NCBI GenBank assembly: GCA_937902695.1 | Contig: CALFNI010000014.1 | Location: 1 to 5,069, forward strand | DNA: 5,069 nucleotides | Reading direction: 5' to 3' | Source: an uncultured Rhodanobacteraceae bacterium | GTDB taxonomy: Bacteria; Pseudomonadota; Gammaproteobacteria; Xanthomonadales; Rhodanobacteraceae | In this document: in pieces, positions 1 through 5,069 of the stretch | How positions within the stretch are numbered: the stretch's first letter is position 1 | How the letters are laid out: each line of letters begins with the position of its first letter | The notes under the pieces: model-generated | Database searches by the model: none | The model's input: the letters and a program-made list of their open reading frames with translations, nothing else | Told to the model about the DNA's origin: nothing | Made by a program: the position numbers and the translations under genes

Positions 1-1
1 C

Positions 2-424
2 TTCCGATCTCGCGCACTGCCGTTTGCGTTCACGCGGACCTCGCGCGCGGAGAACTTCCTCGTCAGGCGCAAGGATCTCGCCGACGGGATCCGCCGCTTG
101 CAGGCCTACCAGGACGCCGGCGCCGACGTGCTCTACGCGCCGGGGCTCGTCGCGCGCGACGACATCGCGGCGGTCGTGAAATCGGTCGACCGGCCGGTCA
201 ACGTCGTGATGGGCCTCGCCGGCGCACGCTTCAGTCTCGGCGAGCTTGCCGCACTCGGCGTCAAGCGCGTCAGCGTGGGCAGCGCGCTCGCGCGCGCCGC
301 GTACGGCGCGCTGATCGATGCGGCGAACGAGATGCGCGAGCACGGCACGTTCGCGTTCGCCGATCGTGCCGTCGCCTATGCCGCACTCGGCGCGATGTTC
401 GATGCGGCCGGCGGGCGCAAGTAG
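2..424 (+). CDS. Isocitrate lyase/phosphoenolpyruvate mutase family protein, C-terminal part (5' end outside window)
   Basis: Frame 2 is open from the left edge to a TAG at 422-424, giving 140 residues with no start in view; the internal TTG at 98 lies inside conserved sequence and is not the start. Seen: a beta-strand followed by FTRTSRAENFL (about residues 10-20), then IRRLQAYQDAGADVLYAPGL, then PVNVVMG, and LGVKRVSVGSALARAAYGAL near the end. This order matches the last strands and helices of the TIM-barrel PEP mutase/isocitrate lyase superfamily (PEP_mutase, PF13714 type), whose members cleave or form C-C or C-P bonds in 2-methylisocitrate, oxaloacetate or phosphonopyruvate-like substrates in the cytoplasm. 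Family members are usually about 250-290 residues, so roughly half is missing, including the Mg-binding Asp residues and the mobile catalytic loop. The exact substrate therefore cannot be assigned. No operon partner follows: the next gene starts 115 bp later with its own ribosome binding site. Confidence 0.9.
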   Translation, partial: FRSRALPFAFTRTSRAENFLVRRKDLADGIRRLQAYQDAGADVLYAPGLVARDDIAAVVKSVDRPVNVVMGLAGARFSLGELAALGVKRVSVGSALARAAYGALIDAANEMREHGTFAFADRAVAYAALGAMFDAAGGRK

Positions 425-527
425 ACGCACGGGCTGCCGTCCACGGTACTCCGGCTGCCGAGTTCACGACGAACGGCACGGGACTTCCAGCGCGGAGGGC
501 GCCGACGATCCCCGACCGCCATCCACC

Positions 528-531
528 GGAG
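528..531 (+). promoter_or_regulatory. Ribosome binding site for the exported NTF2-like protein
   Basis: GGAG lies 8 nt upstream of the GTG at 540. It decides the start: the reading frame is open further upstream to 318, but that extension overlaps the preceding gene and reads as Arg/Ser-rich noise, whereas 540 gives a clean signal peptide. Confidence 0.6.
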
Positions 532-539
532 CGTTTGCC

Positions 540-1250
540 GTGTCGAAAGCAAGGAAGTTGTCCGTCGCGTTGTCGTTGCTCGTCGTCATGTCCGCAGAGG
601 CCACCGAGAGCGATCGGGCGATCGTCGAGCAGCAGTCGCGTGCGTTCTCGGACGCGTCGGCCGCCGGCGACGGCAAGACGCTCGCCCACTATGTCGACGA
701 TCGCGTGATCTTCATGAACGAAACGGGCGAGATCGCGACGAAGAAGGATCTCGCCGAGAGCACGCCGCCGCCGGCCGGCATCGTCAACAAGCTCGTGCAG
801 AGCGACGTGCGCATCGAGATGCAGGGCGATACGGCCGTGACGAGCTTCACCGACAACCTCACGCAGCACGCGAACGGCGCCGTGCGCACGGCGAGCTTTC
901 TCTCGACCGAGGTCTGGCAGAAGAAGGACGGCCGCTGGCTCCTGATTTCGAGCCAGACGATGACGAAGCCGAGGGAGCCGGTGGCGGCGACGCTGACGTC
1001 GGCGGAGCTCGACGACTACGTCGGCACGTACATCGCCAACGGCGTGACCGTGACGATCGAGCGCAAGGACTTAGCGCTCGCAAGCTCGACGAACGGCGCC
1101 GCGTCGACGAAGCTCGAAATGGAAGCGCGCGACGTCGCGTTCACGCCGGGGCAGCCGCGCCTGCGGCGCGTTTTCATCCGCGATGGCGGCAAGGTGACGG
1201 GGTTCCTGTCGATCCGCGAATCGGGCGACGTTTTTTTCAAACGCTCCTAA
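540..1250 (+). CDS. Exported NTF2-like (SnoaL/DUF4440-type) protein with C-terminal DUF3471-like domain
   Basis: 236 residues from a GTG start with GGAG 8 nt upstream. The N-terminus is a signal peptide: positive SKARK, hydrophobic core at about residues 7-17, and an Ala-Glu-Ala cleavage site after residue 21, so the mature protein should be periplasmic or secreted. Residues about 23-140 read as an NTF2-like fold of the DUF4440/SnoaL kind: initial helix with IVEQQSRAFSDA, then LAHYVDDRVIFMNETGEI, a central DVRIEMQGDTAVTSF strand pair, and the family-typical end EVWQKKDGRWLLISSQ (about 124-139). Residues about 152-235 (LDDYVGTYIANG, then RVFIRDGGKVTGF) resemble the small beta-rich DUF3471-like tail found on some exported beta-lactamase-like and NTF2-like proteins. 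NTF2-like proteins bind small hydrophobic ligands or act as isomerases, but no catalytic residue is evident here, so the role is unknown. The gene stands alone, ending at a strong hairpin opposite a convergent regulator gene. A run of seven T at 1231-1237 lies within the last codons. Confidence 0.85.
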   Translation: MSKARKLSVALSLLVVMSAEATESDRAIVEQQSRAFSDASAAGDGKTLAHYVDDRVIFMNETGEIATKKDLAESTPPPAGIVNKLVQSDVRIEMQGDTAVTSFTDNLTQHANGAVRTASFLSTEVWQKKDGRWLLISSQTMTKPREPVAATLTSAELDDYVGTYIANGVTVTIERKDLALASSTNGAASTKLEMEARDVAFTPGQPRLRRVFIRDGGKVTGFLSIRESGDVFFKRS

Positions 1251-1252
1251 CT

Positions 1253-1288
1253 CTCTTCCCCTCTCCCGCTCGCGGGAGAGGGGAAGAG
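1253..1288. terminator. Perfect 16-bp inverted repeat, likely bidirectional terminator or dispersed palindromic repeat
   Basis: Bases 1253-1268 pair without mismatch with 1273-1288 around a 4-nt loop (CTCG). The stem consists almost entirely of pyrimidines on one arm and purines on the other. It begins 2 bp after the stop of the exported protein gene and ends 20 bp from the stop of the convergent response regulator, which is the expected place for a terminator shared by both strands. Neither strand has a U-tract directly after the stem, so it is not a textbook intrinsic terminator. CCCTCTCCCG/CGGGAGAGGG palindromes are also known as dispersed intergenic repeats in GC-rich proteobacteria, and it could be one of those. 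Confidence 0.7.
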
Positions 1289-1308
1289 CGCGCGAACGGA
1301 AAAATCCG

Positions 1309-2115
1309 TCAGTGCAGGAGACGCACTTTGTCCTTGTAGCTCCGCGAAAGCTTGAGCTGCTGCCCCGAATCGAGAATCAGGAAATACTCGCCGTTCAGAT
1401 GCGAGCGCAGCTCGCGCACGCGCGCGACGTTGACGATCGTCGAGCGATGGATGCGCTGGAACCGGCGCGGATCGAGCTTGCCTTCGAGCTCGCGCATCGT
1501 CGCGCGGAGGACGTGCGTGTCCTGGCCCGTGTGCACGCACATGTAGTCGCCGGCGGCGTCGATCCAGAGGATGTCGTCCATCGGCACGCGCAGGATGCGG
1601 CCCGAATCCTTGATCGCGAGCCGGTCGTCGGCCGGGCGTCCGCCGGCGCGGTCGGCGTCGGCGAGCGCTTCGTCGAGCGTGAGATCGGGACGCCCCGACA
1701 TCGTCCCGAGCAGGCGCAGCAGGCGTCCGCGATGCTCGTCGGCATCGCGCGTCGAGAGCTCGTGGCGCACCCGGTCCAGCGCGCTGTCGAGCCGCGCGTC
1801 CTCGACCGGCTTCAGGAGATAGTCGAGCGCGTTCGCCTCGAACGCCTTAAGCGCGTACTGATCGTACGCGGTCACGAACACCGTCAGCGGCATCTGCGCC
1901 GCCGGCACGGCCTTGAGAAGCTCGAAGCCGTCGACGCCCGGCATCTGCACGTCGAGGAACATGAGGTCGGGCTGGTGCTCGGAGATCGCGAAGAACGCCT
2001 CGCGCCCGTTGCCGGATTCGGCGACGATTTCGACGTCGGCGTGGCGCGCCAGCCTGAGCGCCAGGCCGCGCCGGGCGAGGGGTTCGTCGTCAACGATGAG
2101 CGTACGCAGGGGCAT
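1309..2115 (-). CDS. LytTR-family response regulator transcription factor (LytR/AlgR type)
   Basis: 268 residues, full length for the AlgR/LytR group (about 240-280). Residues 1-120 form a REC receiver domain: acidic pair D9-D10 in IVDDEP, phosphoacceptor D55 in LMFLDVQMPG, the conserved Thr82 in FVTAY and Lys102 in YLLKPV. A polar linker of about 40 residues (121-163) leads to a LytTR DNA-binding domain (about 164-266) with the typical order: LAIKDSGRILRVPMDDILWIDAAGDYMCVHT, then LRATMRELEGKL, then FQRIHRSTIVNVARVREL, and a final strand with LKLSRSYKDKV. It should act in the cytoplasm as a transcription factor activated by phosphorylation. Its ATG lies inside the end of the upstream kinase gene (24 bp of shared sequence before the kinase stop begins, 26 including it), with a GAGGA site 8 nt upstream, so the pair is probably translationally coupled and the kinase is its cognate partner. 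Target genes cannot be read from this window. Confidence 0.96.
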   Translation of the reverse strand: MPLRTLIVDDEPLARRGLALRLARHADVEIVAESGNGREAFFAISEHQPDLMFLDVQMPGVDGFELLKAVPAAQMPLTVFVTAYDQYALKAFEANALDYLLKPVEDARLDSALDRVRHELSTRDADEHRGRLLRLLGTMSGRPDLTLDEALADADRAGGRPADDRLAIKDSGRILRVPMDDILWIDAAGDYMCVHTGQDTHVLRATMRELEGKLDPRRFQRIHRSTIVNVARVRELRSHLNGEYFLILDSGQQLKLSRSYKDKVRLLH

Positions 2116-3190
2116 CGGCTATGTCCTCGGCAGCGAGCCGCTCCAGCGGCAGGCGTAGCGTTACCAGAGTTCCGCGCGGTTCGCACGTGCGGATGGTAAA
2201 GCTCTGGCGATCGCCGTAGAGGACGCGCAGCCTTTCCCGCGTGTTGGCGAGGCCGACGCCGTGGCCGCCGCCGCTCTTGGGGACGTAGTCCACGCTGCCG
2301 GGGCCGTCGTCGCGGAGCGTGATCTCGAGCGCGCCCTCGTCCGTGTGCGCGACGAGCTCGATGCGCCCGCCTTCCTCGCGCCGCGAGATCGCGTACTTGA
2401 TCGCGTTCTCGATCAGCGGCTGCAGCATCAGGCTCGGCACCAGCGCGCTGCCCGCTTCGGGCGTCACCATGATGCCGACGCGCAGGCGATCGCCGAAGCG
2501 CACCTGCTCGATCATGAGGTAGCGGCGCACCGATTCGATTTCCTGGTCGAGCGTCACGCGCTGCTCTGGATCGCTGTCCAGCGAGTAGCGGAGGAAACCG
2601 GAAAGGGCGCCGACCATGCCGTTGGCCTGATCGCGGCGGCCGTCGAGCACGAGCGTCGAGATCGCGTTCAGCGTGTTGAACAGGAAATGCGGATTGAGCT
2701 GATAGCGCAGCATGCGCAGCTGCGCCTGGTGCGCCATCGCCGTCGCGTGCAGCGCCGTTTCCTTCTCGTGCTGGAGCTGGCGCGCGAGCTTGATGCCGAC
2801 GTAGGCCGCCGTCCACGCGAAGAGAAGGTACAGCGCGCCGAAGAAATACGAGATGTAGCCGAGCAGGCTCGGCGGCGGCTTGCACTCCTCGCACATCGCA
2901 TAGAGCGCGATCTTCCAGACATAGCCGTAGGCCGCCGACATCGTGACCAGCACCGTGCCGCCCGCCCAGAGCCGCAGGTGCAGCGGACGGTTCCAGGTCG
3001 CCTCGACCACGGCACGGATGATCAGCGTGAAGACGATGCCGAAGAAGACGTCGAGCAGGCAGATCTTGTAGTAGTCGAGCGAGCGCCCGACGCCGATGCC
3101 GGCGAGAAACTGCTCGAAGCCGTAGCCGAACCAGACCAGCGTCTGGAACACGTAGAACTGGCGGCTGGAGCGGGCGAGCAGCGGTTTCAA
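2090..3190 (-). CDS. Membrane sensor histidine kinase of the His_kinase/GHKL (LytS/AlgZ-like) type
   Basis: Numbered from a TTG at 3190 the protein has 366 residues. Four hydrophobic segments (about residues 11-30, 42-61, 73-96 and 107-130) form an inner-membrane sensor region. A coiled or helical linker rich in Gln, His and Ala (135-160) leads to the His_kinase domain (PF06580 type): phosphoacceptor His168 in QLNPHFLFN. The ATPase core follows: N-box Asn262 in QPLIENAIKYA, G1 box DDGPG at 294-298, and G2 box HGVGLANTRERL at 310-321. It should autophosphorylate at the membrane and pass the phosphate to the LytTR regulator encoded immediately downstream, whose start it overlaps. The start is uncertain. 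The frame is open back to a GTG at 3403, but the 71 extra residues are Arg/Cys-rich, cross the start of the divergent gene and look non-coding. The only other candidates are TTG 3190 and GTG 3151, neither with a clear ribosome binding site. Residues 100-103 are CEEC in the loop between helices 3 and 4, predicted periplasmic. Confidence 0.93.
   Translation of the reverse strand: MKPLLARSSRQFYVFQTLVWFGYGFEQFLAGIGVGRSLDYYKICLLDVFFGIVFTLIIRAVVEATWNRPLHLRLWAGGTVLVTMSAAYGYVWKIALYAMCEECKPPPSLLGYISYFFGALYLLFAWTAAYVGIKLARQLQHEKETALHATAMAHQAQLRMLRYQLNPHFLFNTLNAISTLVLDGRRDQANGMVGALSGFLRYSLDSDPEQRVTLDQEIESVRRYLMIEQVRFGDRLRVGIMVTPEAGSALVPSLMLQPLIENAIKYAISRREEGGRIELVAHTDEGALEITLRDDGPGSVDYVPKSGGGHGVGLANTRERLRVLYGDRQSFTIRTCEPRGTLVTLRLPLERLAAEDIADAPAYAHR
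2124..2128 (-). promoter_or_regulatory. Ribosome binding site for the response regulator, inside the kinase gene
   Basis: On the minus strand GAGGA sits 8 nt before the ATG at 2115, within the last codons of the kinase gene. It fixes the regulator start and supports coupled translation of kinase and regulator. Confidence 0.65.
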
Positions 3191-3310
3191 GTCGGGCCGG
3201 AAGGGAGCGGTGACGCGGTGATGGTAAGGCGTTTCGCCAGGCAGGTCCCCGCGGCCCGGCGTAAAGGTGCAACGACTGGTCCTGCAGCCGATCGCGGTGC
3301 GCTCCGGCGG

Positions 3311-3339
3311 ATGACGCGTGGCGCGGGTCCGGTCACAAT
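3311..3339 (+). promoter_or_regulatory. Candidate sigma-70 promoter for the 141-residue protein gene
   Basis: ATGACG at 3311-3316 (4 of 6 matches to TTGACA) and CACAAT at 3334-3339 (4 of 6 to TATAAT) are separated by 17 bp. Transcription would start near 3346, leaving about 25 nt before the ATG at 3371. The same upstream ATG at 3311 is in frame with the gene and could instead be a start codon; if the promoter is real it cannot be. Recognised by eye only. Confidence 0.35.
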
Positions 3340-3370
3340 TCTCGATGCCCAGCCCCCGATTGCGACGCGC

Positions 3371-3796
3371 ATGGAAAAGAAACAGAAGGAAACAGCAACC
3401 CACCTGATCAAGTCCGTCGCGATCCTGCAGCTCAAGGTGCTGCTCGGCGCCGCGCGCGACCTCGCCGTCGGCCCCGCCGCGATCGCGGCAGCGCTCGCCG
3501 ATCTCGTGCTGCTGAAGCAGCAGGCGCCGCGCTTCTTCGCGATGGTGCTGAAGTTCGGCGAGCGGAGCGACCGCTACATCGACGTATGGTCCGGCGGCCG
3601 CGATCCCGACGAGGATCCGCGCGAGAACATCGACACGCTTATCGCGCGCGTCGAGACCGTGGTGCGCGATCCCGAGGTCGGCGCGCGGCAGGCACGCGTG
3701 CTCCGGCGCTGGGCCGAGCGGCAGGCCGCCCGTGCGAAGCGGCGTGCCGCGGCGGAGCTCTCCGCCCGGATCGGGCCGCCGAAGCCGCCGGCGTAG
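3371..3796 (+). CDS. Hypothetical protein, 141 residues, family not recognised
   Basis: The frame is open much further upstream only because it runs antisense through the kinase gene; the ATG at 3371 is the plausible start. An in-frame ATG at 3311 would add 20 residues and cannot be excluded, and neither has a clear ribosome binding site. Seen: a Lys-rich N-terminus (MEKKQKE), a hydrophobic or amphipathic helical stretch at about residues 12-48 broken by charged residues (LQLKVLLGAARDL, then AAIAAALADLVLLKQQ), a central segment with FGERSDRYIDVWSGG (62-76), and a highly charged, Arg/Ala-rich helical C-terminus (about 86-134) ending in a Pro/Lys tail. There is no signal peptide and no catalytic motif I can name. 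The first half may associate with membrane as a hairpin, but it could equally be a soluble helical bundle. The gene is divergent from the sensor kinase and converges on a small membrane protein gene with only 3 bp between stops. Confidence 0.75.
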   Translation: MEKKQKETATHLIKSVAILQLKVLLGAARDLAVGPAAIAAALADLVLLKQQAPRFFAMVLKFGERSDRYIDVWSGGRDPDEDPRENIDTLIARVETVVRDPEVGARQARVLRRWAERQAARAKRRAAAELSARIGPPKPPA

Positions 3797-3799
3797 CCG

Positions 3800-3970
3800 C
3801 TATTCGCTCGAGCGGCTGGCGCCGAAGAAATAAAAGAGCCCGAGCACGAGGATCAGCAGCGGCATCCCGATCGCGCCGAAGCCCTGCGTCTTGAAGTACT
3901 GCATGTTCCAGGCGAGCCACGCGCCGCCGACGATGATGCCGATGAGTCCCGAGACACGCTTGCCGTACAT
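3800..3970 (-). CDS. Small two-helix membrane protein, 56 residues
   Basis: Start is the ATG at 3970, preceded on the minus strand by GGGGGAG with a short 3-nt spacer. The longer open frame upstream of it reads as low-complexity Arg/Ser sequence and is not needed. The product has two hydrophobic segments: about residues 7-22 (SGLIGIIVGGAWLAWN, with a Gly-rich face suited to helix packing) and about 34-50 (IGMPLLILVLGLFYFFG), separated by a short MQYFKTQGF loop and followed by a short polar tail. Both termini should lie on the same side of the inner membrane. It resembles the many small uncharacterised two-helix proteins in proteobacteria and I cannot name a family. It is transcribed towards the 141-residue protein gene and upstream of it lies the gap shared with the hydrolase gene. 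Confidence 0.75.
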   Translation of the reverse strand: MYGKRVSGLIGIIVGGAWLAWNMQYFKTQGFGAIGMPLLILVLGLFYFFGASRSSE

Positions 3971-3973
3971 GCA

Positions 3974-3980
3974 CTCCCCC
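3974..3980 (-). promoter_or_regulatory. Ribosome binding site for the small membrane protein
   Basis: GGGGGAG on the minus strand ends 3 nt before the ATG at 3970. The spacing is shorter than usual, but the purine run is the only one near a possible start and selects this ATG. Confidence 0.5.
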
Positions 3981-4234
3981 GTTGACGACGGTTTCGACTC
4001 GATTCCGTGCCGCGCCGGCCTACGCGACCAGGCACGCGGGCTCCCCGGCCGCGATCCTATCGCGCTTGCGGTTGCGCGTGGTGGTCGCAATCGATGTCGC
4101 GCGTGGCGGCGATGAAGACTTCGCCGATGGCGTCCGGTGTGCCGCGATTGCCGGAATGCCGGCGCTCCGGCGCATCGGGGACGAATGGCCCATGCGCGCG
4201 GCATCGCGCGCGTATCTGATCCGCGCAATGCAAC
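3981..4234. other. Intergenic region between divergent genes, with weak coding-like signal
   Basis: No convincing gene was found, and no promoter that I would call. Two overlapping antisense frames look partly coding. On the plus strand the hydrolase frame stays open upstream to before 3961, with G-rich first codon positions at about 4081-4200. On the minus strand a 58-codon frame runs from TTG 4233 to TAG 4057 with high G/C at third positions. Neither has a good start signal or a recognisable motif. Promoters for both flanking genes should lie here. Confidence 0.4.
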
Positions 4235-4241
4235 GAGGAGG
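4235..4241 (+). promoter_or_regulatory. Strong ribosome binding site for the exported hydrolase
   Basis: GAGGAGG sits 7 nt before the ATG at 4249. It selects this start over an in-frame ATG at 4228, which lies upstream of the site and would add residues before the signal peptide. Confidence 0.8.
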
Positions 4242-4248
4242 CCGTCGG

Positions 4249-5069
4249 ATGATCCGGCTATTGATCGCGCTGGCAGCGCTGGCCGCCGCCGGCGCAAGCG
4301 CGAGCGTCGCAGCCGTGCCGTTCCGGTGTGCCGATCGCGCCCGCGATCCCGGGGACGTGGCCACGGTCGAGACGACGCTCGCCGGCGTCCCGGCGATCCT
4401 GCGCCTGCCGAAGTCGGTCACGAAAGCACCGATTGTGCTGTGGCATGGCTTCGGTCCGCCCGCGAGCGAGGCGGCGCTGATGGAAGCGCTGCCGCTAGAC
4501 GACGTGCCCGCGATCAAGGTCTATCTCGGCCTGCCGCTGTTCGGCAAGCGTGCCGAGACGGGCGGCGTCGAGGCGCTGAAGCGACGGCAGGACGCCGACG
4601 TCGCGAGGCAAGTCTTCGAGCCGGTCGTCGCCGGCGCCGCGAAGGAGCTCCCGTCCGTCGTCGCGGCGTTGCAGGCGGACGGCTGCATGAAGGCCGGCGA
4701 GCCGATCGGGCTTTTCGGGTTTTCCGCCGGAGGCGCTGCTGCGCTTTTTGCGCTGGCCGAGCGCGACGTGCCGATCGGGGCGACGGTCGTGCTCAACGCC
4801 TCGACGGGCCTCACCGCTTCGATCGCCGCGTACGAGCATGCGACCGCGACGAAATACGCATGGAGCGACGCCGCGCGCGAGCTCGCGCGGCGTATGGACG
4901 CGCCCGGCCGCGCGGGCGACATCGCCGCGGGCCATCCGCCGCCGGCCGTGCTCATCGTGCAGGGCACGGCGGATGCGACGCTGACGCCCGGCCTTGCAAC
5001 CGCGCTGCACCAGGCACTGTCGCCGCTGTACAAAGGCGCGGATGCGAAACGCGAGCAGCTCATGCTGCT
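4249..5069 (+). CDS. Exported alpha/beta hydrolase, C-terminus outside window
   Basis: 273 residues are visible from an ATG with a near-perfect ribosome binding site; the frame is open at the right edge. A signal peptide covers residues 1 to 18 or 22 (Arg3, long Leu/Ala core, Ala-Ser-Ala and Val-Ala-Ala cleavage options), so the enzyme should be periplasmic or secreted. The alpha/beta hydrolase fold shows a first strand ending APIVLWHGFGPP (60-71, with the HG oxyanion-hole motif), the nucleophile elbow GLFGFSAGG with Ser159, and a later strand VLIVQGTADATLTP whose Asp242 fits the acid of the triad. The catalytic His is expected after the window end. Such enzymes hydrolyse esters, lactones or peptides, and the substrate cannot be told; the overall pattern is closest to dienelactone hydrolase or esterase-like proteins. 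Cys27 and Cys146 could form a disulfide after export. The region between the first strand and the elbow is long (about 85 residues), including a basic FGKRAETGG segment. Confidence 0.9.
   Translation, partial: MIRLLIALAALAAAGASASVAAVPFRCADRARDPGDVATVETTLAGVPAILRLPKSVTKAPIVLWHGFGPPASEAALMEALPLDDVPAIKVYLGLPLFGKRAETGGVEALKRRQDADVARQVFEPVVAGAAKELPSVVAALQADGCMKAGEPIGLFGFSAGGAAALFALAERDVPIGATVVLNASTGLTASIAAYEHATATKYAWSDAARELARRMDAPGRAGDIAAGHPPPAVLIVQGTADATLTPGLATALHQALSPLYKGADAKREQLML

Noticed and set aside
431..459. Direct repeat of GGCTGCCG after the PEP-mutase-like gene
   Set aside because: Two copies of an 8-bp GC-rich word in a GC-rich spacer, with no hairpin and no known function; likely chance.
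318..539. N-terminal extension of the exported NTF2-like protein back to 318
   Set aside because: It overlaps the end of the PEP-mutase-like gene, is Arg/Ser/Pro-rich, and would bury the signal peptide. GTG 540 has a ribosome binding site.
1296..1309. Small hairpin ACGGA-AAAA-TCCGT next to the response regulator stop codon
   Set aside because: The stem is only 5 bp and partly overlaps the stop codon; the 16-bp repeat beside it is a far better terminator candidate.
1312..2199. 295-codon plus-strand open frame antisense to the response regulator
   Set aside because: The minus strand carries a complete REC-LytTR protein; the antisense translation is charged, repetitive and unrecognisable.
2261..3370. 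Long plus-strand open frame running antisense through the kinase gene, in frame with the 141-residue protein gene
   Set aside because: The opposite strand encodes a full set of kinase motifs, while this translation is Arg/Ala/Asp-rich low-complexity sequence without domains. Long antisense open frames are expected at this GC content.
3639..4297. Longer minus-strand frames covering the small membrane protein (3639-3974 in another frame; 3800-4297 as a longer version)
   Set aside because: The extra sequence is Arg-rich and without hydrophobic structure; only 3800-3970 has a ribosome binding site and a sensible membrane protein.
4020..5063. Several minus-strand open frames opposite the hydrolase gene (for example 4020-4517, 4495-5010 and 4521-5063)
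   Set aside because: They are shadows of a plus-strand gene with a strong ribosome binding site, signal peptide and hydrolase motifs.

Overview
The window is GC-rich (roughly two thirds G+C by eye), with strong G/C preference at third codon positions and densely packed genes on both strands. Together with the families present (a four-helix-membrane sensor kinase of the LytS/AlgZ type with a LytTR regulator, and a PEP-mutase-like protein), this suggests a proteobacterial chromosome, probably beta or gamma. The near-palindromic CCCTCTCCCG/CGGGAGAGGG hairpin is of a kind common in Xanthomonadales and Burkholderiales, but I cannot place the organism more closely. There are no rRNA, tRNA, IS or CRISPR features and no phage or plasmid genes.

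Layout. Bases 2-424 (+) are the C-terminal 140 residues of an isocitrate lyase/PEP mutase-family protein cut by the window edge. Bases 540-1250 (+) encode an exported 236-residue protein with an NTF2-like/DUF4440 domain and a small C-terminal beta-rich domain. A perfect 16-bp inverted repeat (1253-1288) separates it from a convergent two-gene unit on the minus strand: a membrane histidine kinase (2090-3190) whose end overlaps the start of a LytTR-type response regulator (1309-2115). Divergent from the kinase, 3371-3796 (+) encodes a 141-residue protein I do not recognise. It runs tail-to-tail, with only 3 bp between stop codons, into a 56-residue two-helix membrane protein on the minus strand (3800-3970). 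A 278-bp gap (3971-4248) precedes an exported alpha/beta hydrolase (4249 to the right edge, + strand) that is cut before its expected catalytic histidine.

How the genes work together. Only the kinase/regulator pair is a clear functional unit: the kinase should sense something at or outside the inner membrane and phosphorylate Asp55 of the regulator, which binds DNA through its LytTR domain. The kinase has a CxxC pair in a predicted periplasmic loop, a possible input feature. The two exported proteins and the two unknowns have no evident pathway link to this pair. The window looks like ordinary chromosomal sequence with a few points worth checking rather than a new multi-gene system.
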